From Mucilaginibacter conchicola (lineage in GTDB: Bacteria > Bacteroidota > Bacteroidia > Sphingobacteriales > Sphingobacteriaceae): DNA of 64,000 nt. The notes under the pieces are model-generated. The model was not told where the DNA came from, did no database searches, and saw nothing but the letters and a program-made list of their open reading frames with translations. The stretch covers positions 62,001-126,000 of the forward strand of contig NZ_QWDC01000002.1 of NCBI RefSeq assembly GCF_003432115.1, in the 5' to 3' direction. Numbering within the stretch: the stretch's first letter is position 1; each line of letters begins with the position of its first letter. The position numbers and the translations under genes are program-made. Below are positions 47,573-56,302 of the stretch, piece after piece.

Positions 47573-47603
47573 CAAAAGTAAGGTAAAGCATGGCATGTTC
47601 AAA
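47573..47603 (-). promoter_or_regulatory. Promoter of the RluA-family gene
   Basis: The minus strand has TTTG (47600-47603), a 19-bp spacer and TACTTTTG (47573-47580). The alternative start at 47591 falls within the spacer. Confidence 0.78.
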
Positions 47604-47728
47604 AAGAGCATCATCACATCAATATAAACGCTGGTCTCCGTATAACAGACCTGCCGAAGAACTCAATCATTAAAATGATTACATTAGCTATTGTAATTAA
47701 CAAGAAATCCTCGCCCAAATAAAAAACT

Positions 47729-48082
47729 GTGGGACATAAAAAAGTTTGCCTTTCGTGTAGATTAAGCCTCAACAGGAAATTCGCTTCCGACTCTAAAGAA
47801 TTGTTTATTTGCCCCCAATGCGGTAAACCGATGAAGTTGCTACCGCATCGTTTCAGGCCGCCAGGAAAAACAGACCTGAAAGGCTGGCAGATGATATCAT
47901 TTCTGATAGAAAACGGGTTCAAGTTTCAGCATATTTACCAAGTTGGCAAAAACGAACTATCTAAAACCAGACATGATAACTACACGCCCTACCCAAAAAA
48001 TATGAGAGAAGCCAGAGAGTTTATAGTACAATATAAAAAGCATGCTCTACCGGACCTGGAATCTATATCAGACAAAGCTTAA
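47729..48082 (+). CDS. Zinc-ribbon protein of unknown function
   Basis: A 117-residue protein starting at GTG 47729 (MGHKKVCLSC). Two Cys pairs (CLSC and, 17 residues later, CPQC) form a zinc ribbon in the first 40 residues, followed by KPMKLLPHRFRPPGKTD and a helical C-terminus. The pattern looks like a small conserved Bacteroidota protein, but I know no function. The GTG start keeps the whole ribbon. Confidence 0.78.
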   Translation: MGHKKVCLSCRLSLNRKFASDSKELFICPQCGKPMKLLPHRFRPPGKTDLKGWQMISFLIENGFKFQHIYQVGKNELSKTRHDNYTPYPKNMREAREFIVQYKKHALPDLESISDKA

Positions 48083-48116
48083 ATGTCTTCTTACTAAGTT
48101 CTCACACCCACCTAAA

Positions 48117-48150
48117 CAAAAAAGCCTGCAAACATCGCGTCCGCAGGCTC
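48117..48150 (-). terminator. Terminator of the SGNH hydrolase gene
   Basis: On the minus strand GAGCCTGC/GCAGGCTT surrounds a 13-base loop and ends in T residues. Confidence 0.82.
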
Positions 48151-48166
48151 TCAAATCAAATTGTTG

Positions 48167-49621
48167 TTATTGGTTATCGGTAACTTTTACTAACTCAATC
48201 TTATGTTTTACCGGTTTATTGCTTGCGTAGATCTGGTCTATGAGGCTGTTCATTTTGTCCTGCCATGCCTTTTGGGTAGCAGGATTGCTGCCGCGTTCGT
48301 ACAGGTCATTGTTTATCCAGCCATTTGTTTTCTTTAGTTCGCGCATTTTTGCCCATGATGCAGGGTCGTTATCGTTTTTGATACCGTTGGCTCGTGCAAA
48401 ATTGTAAACCTGCACGGCATAGTCGCGCGTTTCGCGCTCAACCGAGCCGCGTTCTTCGTTCAGTTTTAATATCTGCAATGCCTGCTGGTATTGCGGTGTA
48501 TTGGTGATCAGCGCCATGTTTACGCCTTTTGCCAGGTCGGCAGCGCTGAAACGGCCCATAGCTTTATCATCAATTTTCAACTCATAAGTACCGTTAAGGC
48601 TTTGCACTTTCAGCATCTCTTTGTTCAGGTCATCAGTAAAAGGCACATAGTTTAATGCATAAGATGCCGGGTGATGATCGCCGTTGTGTTTTTCCTCATC
48701 AACCGGGAAAGGCAATGAGTTGGCCAGGTAATCAAAGCTTAAAGATTGTGCATTACCCTTCACGTTGCTGATGTTACAATTTACCGCTGCCAAAGCTTTT
48801 GCGTTTGCTGCATCAACAGTAAAGTCGGCAACTTCCATATCTTTCAGCCCCTGGTTGCATAGGAACAGATAAGCCCATACCAGGTGGCCGTATGATTCGG
48901 GGTGTACCCTGTCATTGCTACCGCTAAGGGTAAAGTTAGGATCGGTTACCTGGTACTTTTTGTTCAACTGATCCATCGGGTGATAGATATCGATAAACGG
49001 CCAGTTGTTTTTGGCAGCCGTTGCTTTCTGCAGTTGAACTATGCGCTCAAATGTTGCAGGTTTTTCGCGCCAGCCATTACCCGTGATTACTTTGGTGGTA
49101 AAATCATAAGGAGAGCCGGTTATCAGCGAGGTTTTAATTTCTTTATGCTGAAGTAGTTTTACCTGCAGCAGTTTAAAAGCGCTGTCGCATTTGGCTACCA
49201 GCATGTCTGAGATCTTGGCCGAATCGCCCTGCATATACTGGAAGAAACCTGAGTCGTTCATCCCGAAGGTAAGATCGATCTTAGTGGGATGCTTGGTAAG
49301 AATATCCTCATCAAAACGGTTGTTAATATTAGAAACCACATCGCCACCAACACCACCGTTCATGATGGTTAAACGCAGCTCAGGGAAACGAGTCATGTAA
49401 TACAGCCATATATACTGATGGTAACGGCCACCATGCGTAATGCTGTTCCCGAGAAATGCCACCCTGTCGCCGGCTTTGAACAAGTTGGCATTTTGAGGTG
49501 CATTTGGCAATATCTTTTTAGAACAGCTTTGCATAACGGCGCTGCCGCTAAGTATAGATATCAATAACAAGCCTTTGGCAAAACCTGCTTTAAGGCGCAA
49601 ATAAGTATAGGGTTTCAGCAT
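48167..49621 (-). CDS. SGNH/GDSL-family hydrolase lipoprotein
   Basis: A 484-residue protein starting at ATG 49621 (MLKPYTYLRLK); the longer frame to 49651 needs a TTG start. A lipobox MQSC gives a lipid anchor near residue 33. SGNH blocks follow: FLGNSITHGG with the catalytic Ser, NGGVGGDVV with Gly, GMNDS with Asn, and DRVHPESYGH with Asp/His. The C-terminal 200 residues add a second domain with helices. It is probably an esterase or acetyl-xylan-type deacetylase in the periplasm or outer membrane; the substrate is not readable. Confidence 0.92.
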   Translation of the reverse strand: MLKPYTYLRLKAGFAKGLLLISILSGSAVMQSCSKKILPNAPQNANLFKAGDRVAFLGNSITHGGRYHQYIWLYYMTRFPELRLTIMNGGVGGDVVSNINNRFDEDILTKHPTKIDLTFGMNDSGFFQYMQGDSAKISDMLVAKCDSAFKLLQVKLLQHKEIKTSLITGSPYDFTTKVITGNGWREKPATFERIVQLQKATAAKNNWPFIDIYHPMDQLNKKYQVTDPNFTLSGSNDRVHPESYGHLVWAYLFLCNQGLKDMEVADFTVDAANAKALAAVNCNISNVKGNAQSLSFDYLANSLPFPVDEEKHNGDHHPASYALNYVPFTDDLNKEMLKVQSLNGTYELKIDDKAMGRFSAADLAKGVNMALITNTPQYQQALQILKLNEERGSVERETRDYAVQVYNFARANGIKNDNDPASWAKMRELKKTNGWINNDLYERGSNPATQKAWQDKMNSLIDQIYASNKPVKHKIELVKVTDNQ

Positions 49622-49730
49622 TTTGGGTAACGGGTTATAATTGTGAAACAATGATAAATAAATTTTGCTAAATCGTTTTATAATTGTTTAAATAAATTTT
49701 TATCTAAATATAACCTGTCGAAAAAATCCA

Positions 49731-49768
49731 CAAAAAAGCCCGGCTGATGGGATATCAGCCGGGCTTCA
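49731..49768 (-). terminator. Terminator of the CRTAC1-like gene
   Basis: On the minus strand GAAGCCCGGCTGAT and ATCAGCCGGGCTTTTTT form a strong stem. Confidence 0.93.
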
Positions 49769-49788
49769 AAAATCAACTAAATTTAATC

Positions 49789-52035
49789 CTAATGGTTTCG
49801 TGCAGTGTTAACGGCCATCGGCATACATACTAATGGCGCATCTTTTTTCTTGAAGACAGCTTTTCTGAGATGCAGCAACTCCGTTTGGTTTTTACCCTCA
49901 ACAATATGCAGGAACTGGTTCACAGCAACGCTTTTAAAATGCTGCACAGTTTTACTACCGGCCCATTTTATCTCAATATCGTCTAATATTTTTGCCTGCC
50001 CCACGCCAATCTCTTGCGCCAGCGGCGATGAACCGAAGCTGCCGCCCGAGTTTACATCTTTGTAAACGCTGCGCTTAACACCATTATCAGTAAACGTGAT
50101 CTTAATGCGGCTGCCGATAGCTGCACTGTTGGCTATGGTTCCTTCAAGTTTCAGGCTTATCCAGTTATTGTTGTTTTGGCCGGGATTTACATAAAGCGAA
50201 CTTCTGTACGAATCGCCAATAACAGCGCCGCCCATCTCTGCAAATATATCCTGGATACCAGTGTTCCTGAAATCGGCAAAAGCCACACCATGGCCTTTTT
50301 GCAGGTTACCTGTGCGCGATGATATGGTTACATCCTCAAAACGCTCGCCATTAACATTCCTGAACATTTTATTGGGCACCAGCGATTTAAAATCAGGGTT
50401 GCCCGATCCGAAATACATATCGGGATAGCCATCATTATCGATATCGCCAAAGTTGGCCCCCATACTAAAAACAACTTTATCTAACCCGGCTTGCTTAGTC
50501 ACTTCTGTAAAAGTGCCGTTCCGGTTGTTTCTAAAAAGATAGATATTACCATTTCCCGGTTCAGGTTTCCCTAAAGCAGCGGCAGCGGCGTAATATGCCA
50601 GCGAGGTTGTAAACCTGTAATCGGCCGCCATAATATCGGGCCAGCCATCGTTGTTGTAATCAAAGAACCAGGTTGTAAAAGTACCGTTCCTGTTGGCGGC
50701 TACGCCCGAGGCTTCGCTCACGTCTTCAAAATCCGGTATCGCACCGGCCTTTCCCTTGTTTTTTAGTAAAAACTTACGCCCATCAAGTGTGGATGCAAAA
50801 ATATCCGGCCAGCCATCGTTATCGTAATCGGCAGCTGTTACGCCTTTTATGAACGATACTATATTACAATGTGCTTTATCAGCAACGTCTGTAAAAGTAC
50901 CGTCATGATTATTGATGAAAAGTTTACTCTCATCTATCTCTATCTGGTCAAAACCCATTGGGCTTTCAAAACCTATAAACACATCAAGCCATCCATCATT
51001 ATTAAAATCGGCCCAAACCGCTGCCTGCGTAGGATGAAAAAATAATAACCCTGCCGATATGGTAACATCCGTAAACGTACCGTCGCCGTTGTTATGTAAT
51101 AACGAACTTGGCTGGTCGCCAAATCCATGGGCATTCCATGCACCGCGCATTACAAATATGTCTTTATAGCCATCGTTATCATAGTCGGTTTGTTGAATGT
51201 TCAGCCCACCATTTATTCCCTTTAAACCACTTGTAGCGGTTACATCCGTAAACGTTCCATCCTGGTTGTTTTTAAAATAATGCATGGGGTCGTTCAGTTC
51301 CCAGCCCGATGTGATCAAATCCAGGTAACCATCGTTATCAAAATCTTCGGCTATCACACCACCTGCACGGCCATTTATATTAAGCCCAAGGTCTGCCGCC
51401 ATATCGGTAAAAGGCCTCACATTTGCGCCTTTGGTATTATCAAGCCCCGGGATAAGATACTGCGCAGGCACCCGGTCCGGGTAACCACCCAGGGTCATGT
51501 AAGCGATGTTGAGCAGCCATCTCGATTCCAGATCGTCGGGTTTACTTTTCAGGATATTCTGGTAGGTTTCTATCGCTTTTGTTGATCCTGTTTTGATAAT
51601 GTGCACACCGGCATCTTTTATCGGGAACACGCATGATGAGCCGTTATGGTTAAGCATACAGTTAGTACGCTCGCCTAACCTCATGTAGGCCATCCCCACA
51701 TCAGTCATTAAATTATCAGCAGGTGTTACATTGGTTTTCTTTAAAAGAGTGTTGTAAACCATCACTGATCGCTCTTCATCGCCGGTTTTTAGCAATAAGG
51801 GCGCCACATCCATTAAAGCCGCAATGTTGTTAGCATTACCCGGAACAGACAGTACCGAATCGCTAAAATGTAGTTTAACATCGGGCGCAAATGAGTTTTG
51901 TGCGCTATGGTTACGCTTGTGCAACTTCGTCAGCATATCTATCATTTGCTGGTGCGAAGATGACTGGCAGGCATAAAGGCCTGTTGCTACTGCGCAAAGG
52001 AGTAACCCTTTAGTCAGTATATTAAATTTGTACAT
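49789..52035 (-). CDS. CRTAC1-like lipoprotein: FG-GAP/VCBS repeats with ASPIC/UnbV domain
   Basis: A 748-residue lipoprotein (GLYACQSS, Cys23). A TPR-like helical region (about 75-190) is followed by seven FG-GAP/VCBS repeats (about 205-600), each with a DxDNDGxxD-type calcium loop, for example DFDNDGYLDLITSG, DYDNDGYKDIFVMRG and DYDNDGWPDIFAST. These would build a beta-propeller. An ASPIC/UnbV domain closes the chain (about 640-725; IGVGQAKILDDIEIKW). Such proteins are cell-surface binding proteins of unclear ligand. Five of the seven calcium loops look intact; the last (DFRNTGIQD) is degenerate. Confidence 0.93.
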   Translation of the reverse strand: MYKFNILTKGLLLCAVATGLYACQSSSHQQMIDMLTKLHKRNHSAQNSFAPDVKLHFSDSVLSVPGNANNIAALMDVAPLLLKTGDEERSVMVYNTLLKKTNVTPADNLMTDVGMAYMRLGERTNCMLNHNGSSCVFPIKDAGVHIIKTGSTKAIETYQNILKSKPDDLESRWLLNIAYMTLGGYPDRVPAQYLIPGLDNTKGANVRPFTDMAADLGLNINGRAGGVIAEDFDNDGYLDLITSGWELNDPMHYFKNNQDGTFTDVTATSGLKGINGGLNIQQTDYDNDGYKDIFVMRGAWNAHGFGDQPSSLLHNNGDGTFTDVTISAGLLFFHPTQAAVWADFNNDGWLDVFIGFESPMGFDQIEIDESKLFINNHDGTFTDVADKAHCNIVSFIKGVTAADYDNDGWPDIFASTLDGRKFLLKNKGKAGAIPDFEDVSEASGVAANRNGTFTTWFFDYNNDGWPDIMAADYRFTTSLAYYAAAAALGKPEPGNGNIYLFRNNRNGTFTEVTKQAGLDKVVFSMGANFGDIDNDGYPDMYFGSGNPDFKSLVPNKMFRNVNGERFEDVTISSRTGNLQKGHGVAFADFRNTGIQDIFAEMGGAVIGDSYRSSLYVNPGQNNNNWISLKLEGTIANSAAIGSRIKITFTDNGVKRSVYKDVNSGGSFGSSPLAQEIGVGQAKILDDIEIKWAGSKTVQHFKSVAVNQFLHIVEGKNQTELLHLRKAVFKKKDAPLVCMPMAVNTARNH

Positions 52036-52216
52036 GATAATATAGGTAACAGCATGCGCAGCTAAGCTACAGCCATGCTATGATCATTATAGTTTTGATA
52101 ATTGTTAAATACGGGCGCGGGTTAACCGCTTTTGAGATTTTGCTGTACAGGCGCGTAAGGCAGCATAAAGCCCCCTCAACAATTTATTAATTGCTTAAAT
52201 AAAACAGTGCTTACAG

Positions 52217-52765
52217 CTAAGCAACAAATTTGGGTGGTTGCTCGGGGATGGAGAGGTAAGTATAGCAAAGAGATTGAACCGATTCTGTAACCCTCGAAAA
52301 TATCCGGGTAACCGGTGTGGTAAACTGGAAAAAGTTATGCACCGGCGAGATCTGGTTCACCAGTAAAATTTTAAGCGTAGGTAAATGATCTTTAGGGCTT
52401 ACCGGTACTTTACTTACCCCCTTTGAAACAAGAACATTCTCGGTTGAGAGGCGCGTGGTTTCATAATTTGGTACACATTTTAAATAAATAGCAGTACGTG
52501 TTATCCGCATGGCTACATAGTTATACGCCACATCATCAAACTTTATTTGCCCGCTAACATTTTCGTAACCCGGCCAGTCGGTAATGTTGGGCATGTGGGC
52601 AGGCAGCTTTATTTCGGTAAGATCGCTCTTGTTATAAAGCCCGTTACTGATCTGTTTATTGTAAAAACGTTCGGCCAAATAAGATGCATATTGCCTTAAT
52701 ATAAGCGGCCCGCTTATATTAAAAAGGCAGATAAGCAAAAATCCAATGGCGATGGTTTTCTTCAC
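52217..52765 (-). CDS. Exported protein of unknown function
   Basis: A 182-residue protein with a hydrophobic N-terminus (about 5-24), which may be an uncleaved signal anchor. A polar region follows, then a C-terminal segment ending PEQPPKFVA, a tail seen in small Bacteroidota exported proteins. No domain was recognised. It lies alone, 181 bp upstream of the CRTAC1-like gene. Confidence 0.72.
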   Translation of the reverse strand: MKKTIAIGFLLICLFNISGPLILRQYASYLAERFYNKQISNGLYNKSDLTEIKLPAHMPNITDWPGYENVSGQIKFDDVAYNYVAMRITRTAIYLKCVPNYETTRLSTENVLVSKGVSKVPVSPKDHLPTLKILLVNQISPVHNFFQFTTPVTRIFSRVTESVQSLCYTYLSIPEQPPKFVA

Positions 52766-52937
52766 AGGGATATTTAGGTTAACTAAATATCAGAATTAAA
52801 TTTATAATTATCAAAAAATCAATTTCATACAAGTCGCATTCAGCCCGTTCATTAGTCATTTTCACACCGCGGCCGGTGTTATATTTATTCTGAGATTTGA
52901 ATTATTGAAAAACAAATAAAAACAGGAGACCTAAAAC

Positions 52938-53534
52938 ATGAGAAAAATAATCGTACTGTCATTCATCACATTAGATGGGGTAATGCAAGGCCCGGGCGGC
53001 CCGGAAGAAGATACTTCAAACGGTTTTAAACTGGGCGGCTGGACAGCTCCTTACGGCGACGAAGAACTGGGAAAAGTAATGCAAAAACAATTAGAACCTG
53101 CCGACCTGCTGCTGGGCCGCAAAACCTTTGACATTTTTTCAGAATACTGGCCAAAGCACTCGCAATACTGGCCTGGCATTATGGAAGTAAACAAATATGC
53201 TTTCACTAACACGCTTACCGAATCTGCCTGGGATAATTCTCATTTCCTGAAAACGGTTGAGGATGTAGAACAACTGAAAAACACCGAAGGCCGCGACCTG
53301 AAGATCTGGGGCAGCAGCGAATTGGTTAAACTGCTGTTGAAACATGATCTGGTAGATGAGTTCTGGCTAAACATCTATCCTATTATCCTGGGCAACGGCA
53401 AAAAGCTTTTTGGCAACGATGCTATACCTAAAGAATTTGAACTGGCTGAAAGCCATATCACACCTAAGGGAGTCATTGTGACCAACTACAAAAAAAGCGG
53501 CGAAGTAAAAACCGGCACCGTTGGCCCCGAATAG
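52938..53534 (+). CDS. Dihydrofolate reductase/RibD C-terminal-like reductase
   Basis: A 198-residue protein starting MRKIIVLSFITLDGVMQGPGGPEED, the hallmark of stand-alone RibD_C proteins. Further motifs are LLGRKTFDIFSEYWP, a Rossmann-like IWGSSELVKLLLKH and YPIILGNGKKLF. These are probably NADPH-dependent reductases of unknown substrate. An AGGAG Shine-Dalgarno-like site lies 12 bp before the ATG, unusual here. A terminator follows. Confidence 0.94.
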   Translation: MRKIIVLSFITLDGVMQGPGGPEEDTSNGFKLGGWTAPYGDEELGKVMQKQLEPADLLLGRKTFDIFSEYWPKHSQYWPGIMEVNKYAFTNTLTESAWDNSHFLKTVEDVEQLKNTEGRDLKIWGSSELVKLLLKHDLVDEFWLNIYPIILGNGKKLFGNDAIPKEFELAESHITPKGVIVTNYKKSGEVKTGTVGPE

Positions 53535-53559
53535 TAGCAACAACCTTATCCTGATCATA

Positions 53560-53585
53560 TAAAGCCGCTTATGCGGCTTTTTTAG
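53560..53585 (+). terminator. Terminator after the DHFR-like gene
   Basis: AAAGCCGC and GCGGCTTTTTT pair around a four-base loop. Confidence 0.9.
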
Positions 53586-53634
53586 TTTAACTTTGTTTGC
53601 AAGGCGCTATCTTGCTCTATTAATCCCAAAAAAC

Positions 53635-54849
53635 ATGGCATTCGAACTATCTAACGAACAGCGCCGCTACCTTGGCCTCGACCCCGTTGAACCCCATTGG
53701 GAAAAAGCGTCCCTCAAGAGTGGCCCTTATCGGGAAGAAGGTATTGTTTACTTTGATGGTGATGTTATAAAAAGGCGCATCATTTCAACTGATACATTGT
53801 ATAATGAGACGCAGTATAATGAACCAACCCGCGATAGGATCGTGCTTCTTCCTAAAACTGCCAAAGGCAAAGAGAAAGCACTTTCGGGTTCGGTATTGTC
53901 GTCAAGGCATCCTTTGGGTACTTATTGCGAAATAGATAATTATGTCAGGGTGTTTATTGGTAACCACACCACGCAAACAACTTTTTATGATACCAGTTGG
54001 GAAAAGCCTCAAAAAAAAGATGCACCCACGCAGGATATTAACAATACTGTGGTCGACTTTATAAGCAGTAGTTCGGCTTTGCACTTAAAGGATATTGAAG
54101 AATTTAAAAATGCCAAACGCAAGAACTGCAAATTTAAACACGGCGATTATTTTGCCTTTAAGATCAGTCGCACTCAGTATGGCTTTGGGCGTATATTGGT
54201 TGATATAGCGCGGCTTAGGAAAAAGATAGAATTACCAAAAGGGCATGGCCTTGGTTTTGTGATGACATTACCGGTACTGGTTAAACTATACGCTTACATT
54301 TCTGACAAAAAGGATGTTGATATAAACGTGCTTCAAAAACAGCCCTCATTGCCGTCAGACTACATGATGGATAACCTGTTGCTTTATGGACAATTTGAGA
54401 TTATCGGGCACAAAAAATTAACACCTGATGATCTTGATTTCCCTATCTCATACGGCAGGCATATTGATGCGCAGCAGCGTTCGGCATTTTTGCAATGGGG
54501 GCTTATTCACAAGGAGGTACCATCAACATCTTTTAGCGAATACTTTTATGCGGATAACCCATTTAATGCCGAATCACAACATAAAATAATTAACCCTTTT
54601 GGCTTTTATGGTGTTGGTATTTATCCGCGATACGCCGAGTTATACGAGATACAAAAATCCATATCAAATGGCGGTTTTGATTTTGCCATGTATAAAGATT
54701 ACCGCACTCACTTTGATCTACGGAACCCTGCCAACAAAAACATTCGCGAAGAACTGATGAAACTATTTGGTCTTGATGCCTCAAAAAGCTACGATGAGAA
54801 TTGTAGTTTAACCGCAACACTAACATCTGAAGATGTTATTGGCCTTTAG
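53635..54849 (+). CDS. Immunity protein 26-like protein
   Basis: A 404-residue cytoplasmic protein. The middle part (about 150-290) opens FKHGDYFAFKISRTQYGFGRILVDI, similar to the start of the Imm26 immunity domain of polymorphic toxin systems (GDxFaxxxxxxxYGFGxVL). The N-terminal 140 residues and the C-terminal 110 are unassigned. No toxin gene or T6SS/T9SS cargo with an associated toxin domain was seen next to it, so it may be an orphan immunity gene or an unrelated use of the fold. ATG 53635 is preferred over an upstream TTG at 53593. Confidence 0.6.
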   Translation: MAFELSNEQRRYLGLDPVEPHWEKASLKSGPYREEGIVYFDGDVIKRRIISTDTLYNETQYNEPTRDRIVLLPKTAKGKEKALSGSVLSSRHPLGTYCEIDNYVRVFIGNHTTQTTFYDTSWEKPQKKDAPTQDINNTVVDFISSSSALHLKDIEEFKNAKRKNCKFKHGDYFAFKISRTQYGFGRILVDIARLRKKIELPKGHGLGFVMTLPVLVKLYAYISDKKDVDINVLQKQPSLPSDYMMDNLLLYGQFEIIGHKKLTPDDLDFPISYGRHIDAQQRSAFLQWGLIHKEVPSTSFSEYFYADNPFNAESQHKIINPFGFYGVGIYPRYAELYEIQKSISNGGFDFAMYKDYRTHFDLRNPANKNIREELMKLFGLDASKSYDENCSLTATLTSEDVIGL

Positions 54850-54914
54850 TTATTAAGCCACTGATGTATATATTTGTTCAATTGCCAATTAAACCCAAAC
54901 ATTAACCTGTTTAT

Positions 54915-56066
54915 ATGAGAACCATCCTCATCTTTATTAAAAGCGCGGCTTTATTATGCTTTTTAACCGGCAGCGCCTTAGCCCAGGATACCAACAAATT
55001 ACCTGCCTGGGCCTTAGGTGGTTTTGAGCGCGAAACAACGCTTAACCCCATTATATCGCCGGATAGTACCACCCGCTTTTTTGACCCGGTGCTGAAAAAA
55101 TATGTGGGATGGGAATCAAACGATACGTTTAACCCCGGGGCGGCGGTTTATAAAGGCAATGTGGTGGTGCTTTACCGCTCTGAAGATAAGTCGGGCGTGG
55201 GGATAGGTTACCGTACCTCGCGTTTGGGTTATGCGGCAAGTAAAGATGGTTTGCACTTTAAACGCGATAAAGCGCCAGTGTTTTACCCTGCCAATGATAG
55301 CCAGAAAAAATACGAGTGGCCCGGCGGTTGCGAAGATCCCCGTGTGGCAGTAACCATTAACGGCACCTACGTGGTGTTTTACACCCAATGGAACCGTGAT
55401 GTACCCCGCCTGGGCGTAGCCACCTCAAAAGACCTAAAACACTGGACCAAACACGGCCCTATATTCGAGGATGCATACAAAGGCAAGTTCCTTAACATCC
55501 CGCATAAATCGGCATCTATACTGACTAAAATTGTTAACGGCAAACAGGTAGTGGCTAAAGTAAAAGGCAAATACTGGATGTACTGGGGCGAACTGCACGT
55601 TTATGCCGCAACCTCAACCAACCTGGTGGACTGGACACCGGTGGTTAACCCCGATGGTAATTTGACCGAACTATTCTCTCCGCGCAAGGGTTACTTCGAT
55701 AGTGAGCTTACCGAGTGCGGCCCGCCGGCTATTATGACGGATAAAGGGATTGTGCTGCTCTACAACGGCAAAAACAAAGCCGGCGATGACGGCGACAAGC
55801 GTTTTACGCCGAACAGCTACTGTGCCGGTCAGGGTTTGTTTGATAAGAACGACCCGCTGAAATTTATTACCCGTTTGGATGTACCGTTCATGAGGCCGAT
55901 GGCTTCCTTTGAAAAGAGCGGCCAGTACCCGGCCGGTACCGTTTTCCTTGAAGGGATGGCCTACTTTAAAAAGAAATGGTTTTTATATTACGGCGCCGCC
56001 GATTCGAGAGTTTGTGTAGCGGTTTATGACCCGGCTAAGCCTGCAAAAGCAGATCCGATAAATTGA
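54915..56066 (+). CDS. Exported GH130-like glycosidase
   Basis: A 383-residue protein with a signal peptide ending near ALAQ. The five-bladed propeller contains the GH130-type block PGGCEDPRVA (about 135-145), with the acidic catalytic candidate, plus NPGAAVYKGNVVVLYRSED, VATSKDLKHWTKHGP and ECGPPAI. GH130 enzymes are mannoside phosphorylases or hydrolases; an exported member is more likely a hydrolase. It lies alone before a repeat. Confidence 0.9.
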   Translation: MRTILIFIKSAALLCFLTGSALAQDTNKLPAWALGGFERETTLNPIISPDSTTRFFDPVLKKYVGWESNDTFNPGAAVYKGNVVVLYRSEDKSGVGIGYRTSRLGYAASKDGLHFKRDKAPVFYPANDSQKKYEWPGGCEDPRVAVTINGTYVVFYTQWNRDVPRLGVATSKDLKHWTKHGPIFEDAYKGKFLNIPHKSASILTKIVNGKQVVAKVKGKYWMYWGELHVYAATSTNLVDWTPVVNPDGNLTELFSPRKGYFDSELTECGPPAIMTDKGIVLLYNGKNKAGDDGDKRFTPNSYCAGQGLFDKNDPLKFITRLDVPFMRPMASFEKSGQYPAGTVFLEGMAYFKKKWFLYYGAADSRVCVAVYDPAKPAKADPIN

Positions 56067-56156
56067 GATTAGATCAGGTGTTCACGTTCACGCCATGAAC
56101 ATACGTTAACACCTGATTACCAAATATTTATGACTGACAAGATTTTGTCAGTAGCC

Positions 56157-56269
56157 GCCGTCGCGAGCTTTCAGCTCGTGACTTGCATGATTTCAGCTTT
56201 CAGCTGACGGAAGCAGAATGCTTCCTGCATGCAGTGTCACGAGATACGCTGCGCTAATCTCGCGACGGC
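56157..56269. repeat. Intergenic inverted repeat, family D copy 2
   Basis: Terminal arms GCCGTCGCGAG (56157-56167) and CTCGCGACGGC (56259-56269) are perfect. Inner stems include CTTTCAGCTGACGGAAGC. Copy 1 at 30941-31050 is its reverse complement. Confidence 0.92.
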
Positions 56270-56302
56270 AAACTATTTGGGTTGCGCTTCTGTTGCTTTT
56301 CT

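Noticed and set aside
47550..47591. Upstream start for the RluA-family protein
   Set aside because: It lies inside the spacer between the -33 and -7 boxes.
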